A DNA stretch of 64,000 bases from contig NC_070559.1 in the NCBI RefSeq assembly GCF_026914185.1, forward strand, positions 5,120,001 through 5,184,000, given 5' to 3'. A program made the translations under genes and the position numbers. Position 1 is the first letter of the stretch. Each line of letters opens with the position of its first letter. The notes below the pieces were generated by a model. That model did no database searches. It was not told the origin of the DNA and was given only the letters and a program-made list of their open reading frames with translations. The stretch comes from Puccinia triticina. Taxonomy: Eukaryota; Basidiomycota; Pucciniomycetes; Pucciniales; Pucciniaceae. Below, in pieces: positions 53,276 through 64,000 of this stretch.

Positions 53276-54424
53276 ATGCTACCAAAAATGTTTATCAAAG
53301 CTCTACTAACGCTAGCGACTACACTTACTGTTTTAGTCAGTAGCAGCTCAGGCCTTTCCACGTGTGGGGACTGGTACAATAAAACCTTGGCAACAGGAAA
53401 AAAAATCCAAGCTAGAGCTGTATTGGTAAGCATCAGAAATAATTTGGACGATCGAGCAACTTTATGATTGCTTAACTAGATAACTTCCCATATGATTTCT
53501 AGATCAAGAGAGAACCCATCAAAGACCGCGGTCGCATCAAAGGGAAAGCCTCGCCAATCCAGGTAAGTGAAACCCTCACAAACACACCCTTGTCAGCTTG
53601 AGATAGCTGACAAAATTACTGATTTTTCCTTCCTATTGCGGCAAATGAAATGAAGACTGCCTTCTTGCTGCCAGGACTCGGAGTAAGCACAAAATTGGCA
53701 TGATTTTATTTATTTGGTCAAACAGCTGAAATATGGGTGGATGTCACCAATAGGCTTGCGGAAAAAAGTACCAAAATGAAGATAAAGGCGCTTGCTTATG
53801 GAATGGAGAAAACATGAAATCACCTCGACCCAAAGGTCTAAGTCCAGGCTGGCTTACAGGGTGCGTCGGTGATAGTCATAAGATAGATTCTTTGGAAACA
53901 TTCGGCCACTGAAACTTTTTCTTTGATATTGAAATAGCGCCAATACGAAAAACTGCCATAGAGAACTGTAAGTTTCCACTCATAGTACTCATCTCTCAAT
54001 TCTATACCTCAAGGCGATTCTCATGTCTGGTATAATATTTCAGTTTTATCAATCGTAAAGATGTACGGGCCGAGCTCAGAGTAGTCGATGGCTGCTCCCT
54101 TGCAGATCAAAAACCTTTAACGATTGAGGAAGGCTGCTCCACAATATATGTTACGAGATTGGTAATACTAAACATCAAAAGCAGCTTCTCAACCGATATG
54201 CCGAAATTGATTTTTTAAGACTGAAGCTTTCCTAATGTTATTCTTTACAGACATTCATAGAGCTTGGCGGAGATCCTGCTGCGGGTCGAATGCAGATTGA
54301 TGATTGGGACTTGTGAGTAAACAGATTGCAAGCACATCATCTTTCTTCCACGTATTCAGATGTATGTTGACTTTATTTTTCTATATGATCTAGTAAGGAA
54401 GCAACAAGGTATCCGCCAGCTTGA
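53276..54424 (+). CDS. Small secreted cysteine-containing protein, candidate effector (about eight exons)
   Basis: Proposed exons: 53276-53425, 53503-53562, 53656-53682 (uncertain), 53754-53860, 53938-53967, 54044-54161, 54251-54312, 54394-54424; about 194 residues. Every join keeps frame with GT-AG introns. Residues 1-27 form a signal peptide (FIKALLTLATTLTVLVSSSSG). The mature part has six Cys: STCGDW, ACGKKYQ, GACLWNG, NCHREL, DGCSL and EGCST. It ends in DDWDFKEATRYPPA. No family was recognised. Small, secreted, Cys-containing and intron-rich proteins are typical of rust effector candidates, but function is inferred only. The 27-nt third exon has a poor acceptor (gaag); skipping it also keeps frame. 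Confidence 0.72.
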
Positions 54425-56440
54425 ACCAGATCATCATCACCCTCTCTTCAATTGTTGGTTTAGTTCAATACTATAAAAGATGTTTGAATCAATGATGTTC
54501 TACCACCATCAGTCCTGACCACGGCTTCTGCGTCTTTTGTGCCATGTGGGGAGTATTATATAAAAGAGATATGATTTCAATTTTACAATCTACTGGCCAT
54601 AATTTTCAATTTCTACCTTGTATTAACAATTTTTTCTCTGAAAACTTGCCTTCTGTGACTCAATATACATGTTTCCCAGTTTCTACTGCTTGTTTCAAAA
54701 TTGAATTGTCTCTTCTTATCATAATATAGTATGTGGAGATATAAGGACTTGTTTTAAATAAATACAAAAATGAAAACCCAGATAGCACAGTGAACACAGA
54801 CAAGAATTGCTATTTTGATCTTTTTTGATCTTTTTTGATCTTTTTTGATCTTTTTTGATCTTTTTTGATCTTTTTTGATCTTTTTTGATCTTTTTTGATC
54901 ACATGACATTGATATATCTGAATTTGAATATGAGGATAAATATATCTGTATACCAGGACAAATTTAGAGTACAACCTGTAAATCATTTTGAGTCTTGGCA
55001 CATGTCAATATGTATAAGTTATTATAGAGGTTCATGTAGCCCCAAAACTGCATGAATATCCTGAATAGACCATTACTTTCAGTAAAGTTTTTCAATGGTA
55101 TCTTTCTTATCAATTGATCAAGTATCCCAAAAGTCCTCAAAAATTTCTCAGAATACCCAAAGACCAGTTTTAACAAGGTTCAACTGCAGATTAGGGGGTT
55201 TTACATTGCCCCCAAACTGGATGATTTTCCTGCATATTTTGTTTACCTATATTCCTCAATTTGGTAAGAATTTATTGTGGCATCTTGCTTCCAAAGGCTG
55301 GCAGCTCCCCACCAAAACTCAACACTTTTTCAGAATAAGTAAACAGCAGTTTTAAGAAGGTTTAAAGGCTGTTTTTGACGGAAACATAGAGGAAGCCATC
55401 CATGTTGTCTGTCATCCACATTGCACATATAATTTAAAAACTTAGAGCCCATTTGAAGGCCTTTATAAACAAATTCTTAACAAAAATGTAAGTTCTCCTT
55501 ATTGCCAAAGAACACTTAAATGCGGGCAGTTTTAATTTCATTCTTTCTTTCAAAAAAAAGTTGTTCAGAAAGGCCTTAAAATCAACAAGAGTTAGTTGAG
55601 TTACTGATAATGGTATATTCTTACAGTTACCTGTCACAGTGGTGAAATACATTATTGCACCATTGTTCATATTTTCCCCCCTTGTTACATTATTGGAGAG
55701 TAGGGGCTAAAACAGCCTTCAATTGCTTGCTATTTGGGTTATCCAAGCAATAAAATAGCGTAAATGAATTGGAAAAAGATCCTGTTACGCTAACCACATG
55801 GCAATTAAACAGCTCATTACATGAAATGTAACAGGGTGTGGTGGATAACATGGGTAGCTATGTTACACAAATAACATGGATGAAAAATACCCTACCTTGT
55901 TAAAATGGGCTTAATTTTTTTTTGTAAAATTCTATTCTGAACCCCCCTCTTCAGATGCCCAATGAATAATTCTCCAGTTTTTTCTTTCCTGTGAGAAAAG
56001 CTGTGCCAGCAAGAACCCTTCTGGTTGATGAACCCAGATTGACCAAGAGCTTCTCTTTGGGGTATGATTTGATGTGAAGATTGGGTTAGGCCAATACTTC
56101 TCTGATTTCAAATTAAAATTATTCAGAGTTCTCAAAATGCCACAAAAAACCAGCTGGGCAATTGTGATTCTGGAAAGTTGTTGAGTCCATGAGTAAAGTG
56201 AGTTGCACAGCAGGAGGACCCATCTGTCACTGCAAGAAAAACTCTAGAAACTGTTGAGATGCAGCAAGCTTGAATCAACCCTCAGCTCAAGCTGGATTCA
56301 AGCACCCAAATTCCGTGCTGGTGCACCCTGAGTGTATACCTTGTTCAGCATCCCAATGCTGAACATTCTGTAGCAATCATACAGTAGGCTGAGGAAAATG
56401 TTCAACCTTTTAAATGAGCATCCCCCTGAGCACCCTTTTA
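54425..56440. other. No gene; phased T-tract repeat and degraded MITE
   Basis: Contains the T-tract repeat at 54821-54900. From about 55430 to 55948 there are family 1 MITE-like pieces (aaacttagagcccatttgaaggc at the left; ttctgaacccccct at the right) separated by unrelated sequence. No coding recognised. Confidence 0.45.
54821..54900. repeat. 10-bp repeat ttttttgatc, eight exact copies
   Basis: Eight perfect copies plus a partial one on the left. T6 tracts recur every 10 bp, close to one helical turn. Confidence 0.97.
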
Positions 56441-56459
56441 TTTTATTTTATTAAACACT

Positions 56460-57100
56460 CCATGTGCCATTGAATCCAGCCAGAATAACATGAAAAGGGT
56501 GTGTACACATGAAAGGGATATGTACATAAGAAATGAATATGTAAGCATGAAAGGGGAATGTGAGAAGGTGTATTAACCCATAAAAGGGATATGTACAAAT
56601 GATGAAAGGGGTATGTATGAAAGGGGTGTGTATGTATGAAAAGAGTATGTGCAGTAAGGGGTATTTGCACATGAAAGGGATATGTAAACATCAAAGGGGT
56701 ATGTAAACCTGAATGATGAAAGGGTTATTGAAAGGGATGTAAAAAACTCAAAGGGGACATGTAAACATGAAAGTTTCATGAACACATGATGAAAGGGGTG
56801 TGTACATATTGTGAAAGTGATACATGCACATGAAAGGGATACACACACATGAAAGGGGTATGTGCACATAAAGGGGTATGGACACATTATGCAAGGGGTG
56901 AATGCATAAAAAGGGGTATGTGCACATGAAAGGGGTATGTGCACATGAAAGGGGTATGTGCACATGAAAGGGATATGTGCACATGAAAGGGGTATGTGCA
57001 CATGAAAGGGATATGTGCACATGAAAGGGGTATGTGCACATGAAAGGGATATGTGCACATGAACGGGGTATGTGCACATGAAAGGGGAATTTGCACAGGT
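56460..57100. repeat. 19-bp minisatellite (atgaaaggggtatgtgcac)
   Basis: Degenerate at the left, becoming regular from about 56915 to 57090 with ggggta and gggata variants alternating. Period 19 bp gives open frames of 19-codon period on the minus strand (HIPLSCAHTPFMCTYPF-like), which are artefacts. Confidence 0.9.
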
Positions 57101-57357
57101 ATCTAAAAGAAAAGTGACTGGATGCCAAGGATGAGGCGAGAGAAGGGCTGAAGAAGACAAGAGCACAAGATGCTCTGCTCAGGGACTCAGAACAAAAGAT
57201 CAGAAGTCTCCAAATGAGCAGGTCTGTCTGATATGGGCCTGGAACTGAGTGTGGTCTGTATTTCATATGGGAACAGATGAAATACATGTGGGAAAGGGGG
57301 GCCTAAAGGGGCCCCAGCTGACTATAGGAACTGGATGGAAATCCATACAAATCAATA

Positions 57358-59223
57358 CTGGCTTGTCAACAAGCCCCTGGGAAGAATGCCCCCTATGTCG
57401 GCAAGAATACACTCCTGTGTCAACTAGGAGGAATCCCCCCTGATTGACAAGGGCATACCTTCACGCGTGTCCCGGTAGACAACACAACAAAAGCAACCGT
57501 TTGACCGGGAGGGACTCTCCCGGTCAACAGGTTTATATTGTGGTCGACTGGGAGGGACTCCTCCCGGTTGAAAGTCACATATATCAGTCAATCGGGAGGA
57601 GTCCCTCCCGGTCGACCCTAATATAAACCAGCCAACCAGGAGGAGTCCCTCCCGGTTGACAACTATATACAGCAGTTGACCAGGAGGGACTCTCCTGATT
57701 GACAGCCATATCAAGCAGGCGACCGGGAGGAGTCCCTCCCGGTTGACTGCTGTATATAGTTGTTGACCGGGAGTGACTCTCCCGGTCGATAGGTTTATAT
57801 TGTGGTCGACCGGGAGGAACTCCTTCCGGTCAACAGTCACATATATCAGTCGATCGGGAGGAGTCCCTCCTGGTCGACCCCAATATAAACCTGTTGACCG
57901 GGAGAGTCCCTCCCAGTTGACTGCTGTATATAGTTGCTGACCGGGAGGGACTCCTCCCGGTTGACTGCTCAATATGGCTGTCGACTGGGAGGGACTCCTC
58001 CCGGTTGACTGGTTCATATTGGGGTCGACCAGGAGGGACTCCTCCCAATCAACTGATATATGTGACTGTTGACCGGGAGGAGTCCCTCCCGGTCAACTGC
58101 TGTATATAGTTGTTGACCGGGAGGGACTCTCCTGGTTGACAGGTTTGTATTGTGGTCAACCGGGAGGGACTCCTCCCGGTGTGGTGACCATACTTGTGTG
58201 CTGCGGCGCGCGGAGATATCCGCTGGGACTTCAACATCAGCAAGACCTCAAGATCTCATCAAGGCGTATCAGGATCAACGGTTTCCTTCCGGCGGATTTT
58301 CTTTTCTTTGGCTCTTTGATCTTATTTTCTTAAGATGTTTGTTACTTTTTTTTTTTATGTTCTCTCCTCTTTTGTTTCATACTGCGCGCGTTGGATGGTT
58401 AGAGTGTGGTGGGTTGGTTTTGTTCTTAGCCTCTTAGTTGTTGTGTCTTTCCCTTTTCAGTTGTGGCGCGCGCATAGGCGCGCGGGTGGTTGTGATGACC
58501 TGTCACAAAATTGTCATCATCCCGGAAGTTTAAGTTCTTGGGAGCTTAGGCGGAAGGGACGGCATGGGACTTCGTTTGAACTAAAAATTTTCTTTGTCAG
58601 ATCATCTCATCACCTCAAATCTAAAAGCTTATTGATCCTTGTTTGCCGATATACTCGCGGAGCTTCTGAGTTCCTCCTCTCAGCCCCGCGCCGATCCTCT
58701 TCCAGATTCCCTCCCTTTAGATCACTCTTCCCCCCGGCTCAGTCCGCCGGCTTTCCTTTTTCTTCAGATCCTCAACATCAAAACACCGCCGACGGAAATC
58801 TACTTTCCGTTGTCTCCTATAAAATCCCCTCCCACAAACGCTATCCCTTCGAATCCCATAATCCTCAGCTTCCCGGACCACCGCGAAGGCAGCGCACAGC
58901 GCAACATTCCCTTCCAGTAACTGCCGACGGCCCAGCACCGGTCGGAGTTCCACACCAGTCAACAGGTTGTATTGTGTTGATGACCGGGAGGGCTTCCTCC
59001 CGGTTGACACGGGTTTTTTTGTTGTGTTGTTGACCGGGTGGGCTTCCTCCCACTCGACATGTGTGGTTCAACACAGTTGTGTTTGTTGCGTTGTTGACCA
59101 GGAGGGATTTACGCGCGTGAAGGTATGCCCTTGTCGACCAGGGGGGATTCCTGCTAGTCGACACAGGCACGTATTCTTGCCAACATAGGGGGCATTCTTC
59201 CCAGGGGCTGGTCAACAAGCCAG
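57358..59223. mobile_element. TIR element D packed with palindromic repeats
   Basis: Outer inverted repeats CTGGCTTGTCAACAAGCC and the inverse extend for more than 100 bp (ggaagaatgccccctatgt). Inside, from 57500 to 58180 and 58970 to 59150, are repeats of gttgaccgggagggactcc and its near-palindrome cctcccggttgac in both orientations. The middle (58190-58960) has no recognisable gene. No transposase and no clear target duplication. Confidence 0.65.
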
Positions 59224-59320
59224 CATGGATGACCTTGACACGCAGGAGGGACAAGGATGTGTAGAGCACCCAGCTTAGCATTTGCCTCAGGAAGGATATG
59301 CACCTCAGACTGTTTGGACC

Positions 59321-59980
59321 TCAGTCTAGTGTGTTGTGCAAGGTTGTGCACTGAGGACTAAAGCTGAGGAGCTTCCAAACATTCCAGGGTGTACCACCTG
59401 GGATTAATTTGTATGAGCCTGGTATGAACTTGAGTATGCTGCATGTCAACTGAAAGCACTTTCTTGAGTTTTTTTCATAGTGTAGGATAAGTTTCTGGTT
59501 TGCCTTATGCATGTCCATTATGAACTTTGGGATAGTGACGTATTCAATGCCTAAGAAGCTTTTGAGTGCAACCACCTTTGCAACATTGTTGCCCGCGGCA
59601 TATTTGAGCTTCAGCAGGTTCCAGACGTACTGACCATTGAATTTGTGCGTGACCGGTGTTGCTGCTCCAACGTAGGCCGTGTTTTTGCTGTCCAGTGACT
59701 CAACAATCTCAACGTACCAAAGCTGATTCTTCTTTGTCCAAGCTGCCTGTTCTGCAGCATTCTCTGGTTTGACTGTGGTGCCAATGATTACGTCTTGGAC
59801 ATCCAAGTGGAAAAGTTGTGCTTCAATTTGTACCAGCCAGACCAAATAGTTTTTGGAGGTCAGCCGTATTGGAGATTGCTCCTTGTTGTCTGACATGATG
59901 AAAGAGAGTGGGGCGTGCAAGATTGAGTTGAATGCCGGATCAAGATGGGAGGAGTGTTGGTGATATTGAGTTGAGTCCAA
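59321..59980 (-). pseudogene. Copia-type gag (UBN2-like) of element E
   Basis: About 220 codons. Near residue 40 is SKNYLVWLVQIEAQLFHLDV, the conserved start of copia Gag (N-Y-x-x-W), followed by AAWTKKNQLWYVEIVESLD, YVWNLLKLKYAAGNN and IPKFIMDMHKANQKLI, all in the Gag pattern. The last 60 residues depart from the family and no zinc knuckle follows, so the protein is truncated. It would form the particle shell. Confidence 0.65.
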
Positions 59981-60261
59981 ACAAGAAGACCGAGGTTAGC
60001 AAGTAAGGTAGAGAGGGGCTTTTGACTGTAAAAGAAAAGTGGCTGGATGCCAAGGATGAGGCGAGAGAAGGGCTGAAGAAGACAAGAGCACAAGATGCTC
60101 AGGGACTCAGAACAAAAGATCAGAAGTCTCCAAAGGAGCAGGTCTGTCTGATATGGGCCCGGAACTGAGTGTGGTCTGTATTTCATATGGGAACAGATGA
60201 AATACATGTGGGAAAGGGGGGCCTAAAGGGGGCCCAGCTGACTATAGGAACCGGATGGAAA

Positions 60262-60478
60262 GAAAAAGAACAAAAAAGAAATAGGCCCTCTTCTGGGCAT
60301 GGGGCAGAATTCTAACAGTATCAACTCAGTATTTTGGAGCCCGTGCTCAGTTTTTTGGAGTTTAGACTCACTCTTGCATAAATTATGCAATTTGCATGTA
60401 ATCAACCAGTGCTTGACACAGCTTGCCTTGAGCTCTTGCATCTCAACTGCAAGCAGTTGCTAGAGTTTTTCTTGCAGT
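60262..60478. other. No gene recognised
   Basis: Short spacer between element E and the next TIR element. Confidence 0.4.
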
Positions 60479-60955
60479 CAACACTGGGTCGCTACGCTAA
60501 CCATAGCGGTTAGCGTAGCGTAGCGCAGCGCAAATGCGCTATTTTTTAGCGTAGTGTTAGCGCAATTGCACGCATATGCGCTAACGCTACGCGCACGCGG
60601 TGCGCAGCTATTTTAGCTGATAGCGTAGCGTTAGCGCAGATGCGCGCAATTGCGCTAACGCTAAACATGCAGGGCGCAAAAGAGCGCGCGCTACGCTGCG
60701 CTACAGCGCCTTTAGCGGGAAAAAAGGGCTTTTTTTCCGCTAAAAGCGCTGTAGCGCAGCGCAGCGTAGCGTAGCGACTGTAGCGGCGCGCTAACGCTAA
60801 CAAAGAATTGGCGCGCTGTTAGCGCCGCTGAAAATTAGCGTAGCGTAGCGGCGCTAACAGCGCGCTAACGCTATGCAAAATAGCCGGGCGCTTTTTGCCG
60901 CTACGCTAACGCGTAGCGCTGAAATAGCGTAGCGTAGCGTAGCGACCCAGTGTTG
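60479..60955. mobile_element. TIR element made of gcgtagcg palindromes
   Basis: Ends CAACACTGGGTCGCTACGCTA and the inverse (first 13 bases perfect), flanked by a 7-bp duplication ttgcagt (60472-60478, 60956-60962). The 477-bp interior is almost entirely agcgtagcg, gcgctaacgc and gctgtagcgc words in both orientations. Non-coding. Confidence 0.78.
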
Positions 60956-61460
60956 TTGCAGTGCTGTCAGATTTGGGTTGGGGTGTCCTGGCATGAGGTC
61001 AAGCAGCCCTTCAGGTCAGCCTGACCCTGCCCAGCCACCCGTCAGCTGTTCCTCCCAACCAGGAGGGCAGGCAGACCTAGTCCAACCATGCCAACCTGTG
61101 CAAGGCATCATGGTCAGCCTGTCTTATGGGTCCAGCCATCTCACCTGCCCGGTGGGTCAGCATGGTTGGCTTGCCCTTGGGGTCCACAACTGGTTGGCTG
61201 TCCTTGGAAGTGAGCTGACCTTCCCAAAATTAAGTCATCCAACCGCTCAATCTTTCCGTTGGCTGCCTGAAGGTCAGAAACTCAGTTAAAAAATTGATTT
61301 TTCAGAGACCACCAGTGGTCTGCCAAGCTTGCGAGCAGCTTGTACATAGAAAAGAGAGAAAAAAAAGAGATGGACCTATATTTGTGTCTTTTGAGCATTA
61401 AGGGGACAATCTGTGGTAAATACTGTGGGGGTATGTTAACAGAATGTTGAGTGGTGTGTG
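60956..61460. other. No gene recognised
   Basis: Contains diffuse repeats of ggtcagcctgacc- and ccagcc-type words between 61000 and 61210. A plus-strand frame of 103 codons is Gln/Pro-rich without domains. Confidence 0.35.
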
Positions 61461-62433
61461 GGCTGTTCTACCTGGCCTGCTTGTAAGCTTCTCTCGGCAA
61501 AAATACTGTTCAAACGAGGGTGCAATACCTGATTCGCCTCTGTTCGCAGTCTGGACCGTTGGTAACAATTGGCCTCATGATGGAGAGATTGACATTGTCG
61601 AAGGTGTCAACATGTTAAATACAAACCAAATGACCCGTGAGCCATTTTTTTGTGTCAATCGCTCGCTTGGATTCAGGAGTTCTCATCGTGGTAGCCATTG
61701 TTTTCAACCTCTCAGTGCACACAGGACCGGGATGCACCCTTCAAAATCCAATGCAGCAGTCGGCCGTTGGTACTGTTCTCAATGCAGACTGCGACGTATA
61801 TGCATCCTGTAAGTAAAACAGTTATAACATTTGATCAGTGGTGAATCGCGCCCTACCGATACCTTTTCCCACATTGTACTATTGCAGCCAACCTTGGATG
61901 TGGAGTTCACGACCGTTCGAATGCCTCATATGGCCAGCCATTTAACCAGGCAGGTGGTGGGGTATTCGCAATGGAATGGTCTCCTAACGGGGTCTCCATC
62001 TGGCGTTTCAGCCGTGGTGAAGTACCTCGAGATCTTCAGGCAGGCCATACTCCTCAGCCTTCCACCTGGCCCATCCGTCCAGTCGCGCATTGGGCCAGCA
62101 ACGGATGTAACAACATGAACGAAGAATTCTCCGAACACCGGATTATTTTTGATATCGTAAGCTTAGCAGATCATCTCTAGAAAGCCACAAGACTAATTGA
62201 ATACCTCGCTCTCCACTTAGACGCTTTGCGGAGACTGGGCTGGTTCTGCTGGTGTATTTAATGCAAATAATGCCTGCTCTGGATCATGCACTGATTTAGT
62301 TAAAGATCCGACTAATTACAAGGACGCTAATTGGGTATGTCACCTTGTCTTGACAACATTGCATTTTCCTGAGCTGATCACATCCATTATTTATGCTTCA
62401 AAGGAAATCGCCTCGGTGAAGCTTTACCAGTGA
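61461..62433 (+). pseudogene. 5'-truncated copy of the GH16 gene
   Basis: Matches 49495-50467 with no difference noticed, offset 11966. The homology starts inside exon 2 at ggctgttctacctgg, so the signal peptide and first part of the domain are missing; exons 3 to 7 and all their introns are kept, including GEIDIVEG. Retained introns exclude retroposition. No alternative first exon with a secretion signal was seen upstream. Confidence 0.9.
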
Positions 62434-64000
62434 TCATTGTCGGATTTCCAGATTCCATTCTTTTTTTTTCTATTTCAATTCATTGCTAGTTCGGGAACTA
62501 GCATTTCACCACTTTTGTCAAACCCTTCAGACTCCACATTCCAGCCACCACACTCTCGCACTTCCACACAAATACCTGCGACAGCTTTTCGACTAACCAC
62601 ATAAAAACCAAAAAAAAAAATGTTTATCTTTGTTTCTATTATGTAAATTTATCAGCGTTTTTGTTTGAAGACCAAACTCCTCTGCTTTCCTTTGTTTCAT
62701 TTGCTGTGGAAGTTCACAAGCTGGATGAAGATTTATCACCCATGGTCCTGTTAAAACTAGTTTGAATCGCTTAACAATTCATTCTGGCGCTCTTGTATCA
62801 CCCTATTATGGAGGTACTGGCCCGCCAATTTTGCCAGAAAAATTTAATTTCCGCCCCTGGACTGCCAAGTTGGCCAGTTTTCTGCCAAAGTTGCCCAAGT
62901 TGTGGCACTCAACTGCCATCCATGCCAAGGAACATCGGAAACAGACCCATCACCGCAGCGGTGCCCGGGCTGTGAGCCCGAACCGGTACATCTGTCTCAA
63001 CAGGCAACCGGAGGGACATATACCCATCTCAATGACCGATACGACATCGGTCAGTGAGGTGTATACCTCAATGGCCGATATAACATCGGTCAGTGAGGTG
63101 TATACCTCAATGGCCGATATAACATCGGTCAGTGAGGTGTATACCTCAATGGCCGATATAACATCGGTCAGTGAGGTGTATACCTCAATGGCCGATATAA
63201 CATCGGTCAGTGAGGTGTATACCTCAATGGCCGATATAACATCGGTCAGTGAGGTGTATACCTCAATGGCCGATATGACATCGGTCAGTGAGGTGTACAC
63301 CTCAAAGACCGATACGGCCTCAGTCAGTGAGTTGTGTATGTAGCTCAAAGACCAATGTGATACCGGTCAGCAAGGTACCTCAACGACTGTTGTTGTAGCT
63401 GGATGACTGGTGTCATGGCAGTAATCAAGGCATGTATCAAGATGACTGGCATTATACTGACCCCAATGACCAATGGCAATACATAGATTCTGGTCATTGA
63501 AGTGTGTACCTCAATGACTGATATTGGGCCGGTCAGTGAGGTGTATACCTCAATGACCAATACGATATTGGACATTAAGGTGTGTACCTCAATGACTGGG
63601 ACCGTACCAGTCAAGGAGGTGTGTACCTCACTTTTTATCAAGTATTGATGACCGGAACAATACCGGTCATCAAGGGTATATGTACCTCAGGTTGCCTGTT
63701 GAGACGGATGTACCGGTTCGGGCTCACAGCCCGGGCACCGCTGCGGTGATCTACCCGAGGAGGGGTCTGTTTCCGATGTTCCTTGGCATGGATGGCGGTT
63801 CAGTGCCACAACTTGGGCAACTTTGGCAGAAGACTGGCCAACTTGGCAGTCCAGGGGCGGAAATTAAATTTCTCTGGCAAAATTGGCGGGCCAGTACCTC
63901 CATACCCTATCTACAGTTATTCTGAACTGCTAACCTTTGCATACCTCAAGAAACTCGATTTTGAATGGTTTGATCATTGACGATTTGTCGTTTTTCAGAA
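62434..64000. repeat. Duplicated GH16 downstream region, runs off window
   Basis: Matches 50468-51995 and continues to the window end. It includes the fold-back element (62807-63904) with the same ccctat flanks. It differs from copy 1 by one extra 39-bp unit and a variant unit reading gatatgacat. Confidence 0.9.
62807..63904. mobile_element. Fold-back element with a 39-bp repeat core (copy 2)
   Basis: Same structure and same flanking duplication as the element at 50841-51899, with one more 39-bp unit, so it was copied together with the surrounding DNA and did not insert independently. Confidence 0.85.

Larger units (their letters stand above)
57104..60261 (-). mobile_element. Small copia-type element E with gag only
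   Basis: Direct repeats of about 235 bp (57104-57341 and 60029-60261), about 95 percent identical by eye, flank a minus-strand gag (59980-59321). Gene order and orientation fit an LTR retrotransposon whose pol has been lost. The repeats do not show clean TG...CA ends and no target duplication was found. Element D lies between gag and the left repeat. Confidence 0.55.

Noticed and set aside
56573..57166. Cys/His/Pro-rich repeat protein (HIPLSCAHTPF)
   Set aside because: It derives from the 19-bp minisatellite, which reads open in several frames; no conserved domain.
61461..62433. A second functional GH16 gene
   Set aside because: It lacks exon 1 and most of exon 2, including the signal peptide and the first part of the domain, and nothing upstream replaces them.

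Overview
This window looks like nuclear DNA of a repeat-rich basidiomycete, most likely a rust fungus (Pucciniomycetes). That is an inference from gene style: compact genes with many 60-120 bp GT-AG introns, an intron-rich small secreted protein, a fungal GH16 glucanase, and dense nested transposons whose catalytic codons look lost at CGA/TCG sites. No bacterial, organellar or rRNA genes were seen. About five host genes are confined to roughly 40.0-54.4 kb. The rest is transposons, satellites and unrecognised sequence.

Layout: 0.5-1.85 kb is a degenerate fold-back element holding a solo LTR (873-1475), which itself holds a 380-bp hAT-type MITE. 7.28-8.27 kb is a solo LTR just upstream of a helicase fragment. 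9.0-10.3 kb is a TIR element filled with a 28-bp satellite. 12.4-13.5 kb is a dead Tc1/mariner transposase on the minus strand. From 13,681 to 37,186 there is one Ty1/copia element (called A here) with LTRs and a 5-bp target duplication (aaatc), cut up by later insertions. These are a GC-rich palindromic element in gag; a complete miniature LTR element (TRIM, 15,849-16,483) next to the zinc knuckle; a 16.5-kb CACTA-like fold-back element (B, 17,163-33,620) in the integrase; a 726-bp insertion and a TA-flanked MITE in RNase H. B carries about 2.3-kb inverted arms and, between them, pieces of a second copia element, a gypsy gag-protease, a LINE ORF1 split by a solo LTR, two solo LTRs in all, a Myb/SANT-like fragment and long arrays of a 10-bp satellite.

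Host genes: a UTP16/Bud21-like nucleolar protein (40,057-40,915, +), a DUF1764 protein with four exons (41,532-42,413, -), NMD3, the 60S export adaptor (44,724-46,538, -), a divergent 143-residue hypothetical protein (46,860-47,291, +), a secreted GH16 glucanase in seven exons (48,854-50,467, +), and a secreted cysteine-containing small protein in about eight exons (53,276-54,424, +). NMD3 and the UTP16-like protein both serve ribosome production; the two secreted proteins could act at the cell wall or the host interface.

From 56.4 kb on the DNA is repetitive again: a 19-bp minisatellite, a small copia element with gag only (57,104-60,261, -), two TIR elements packed with palindromic repeats, and from 61,461 to the window end a near-identical second copy of the 3' part of the GH16 gene plus its downstream fold-back element.

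The most unusual item is the TRIM family: its LTR contains an 85-nt tRNA-like cloverleaf with a long variable arm, and its primer site matches the anticodon arm of initiator-Met tRNA.
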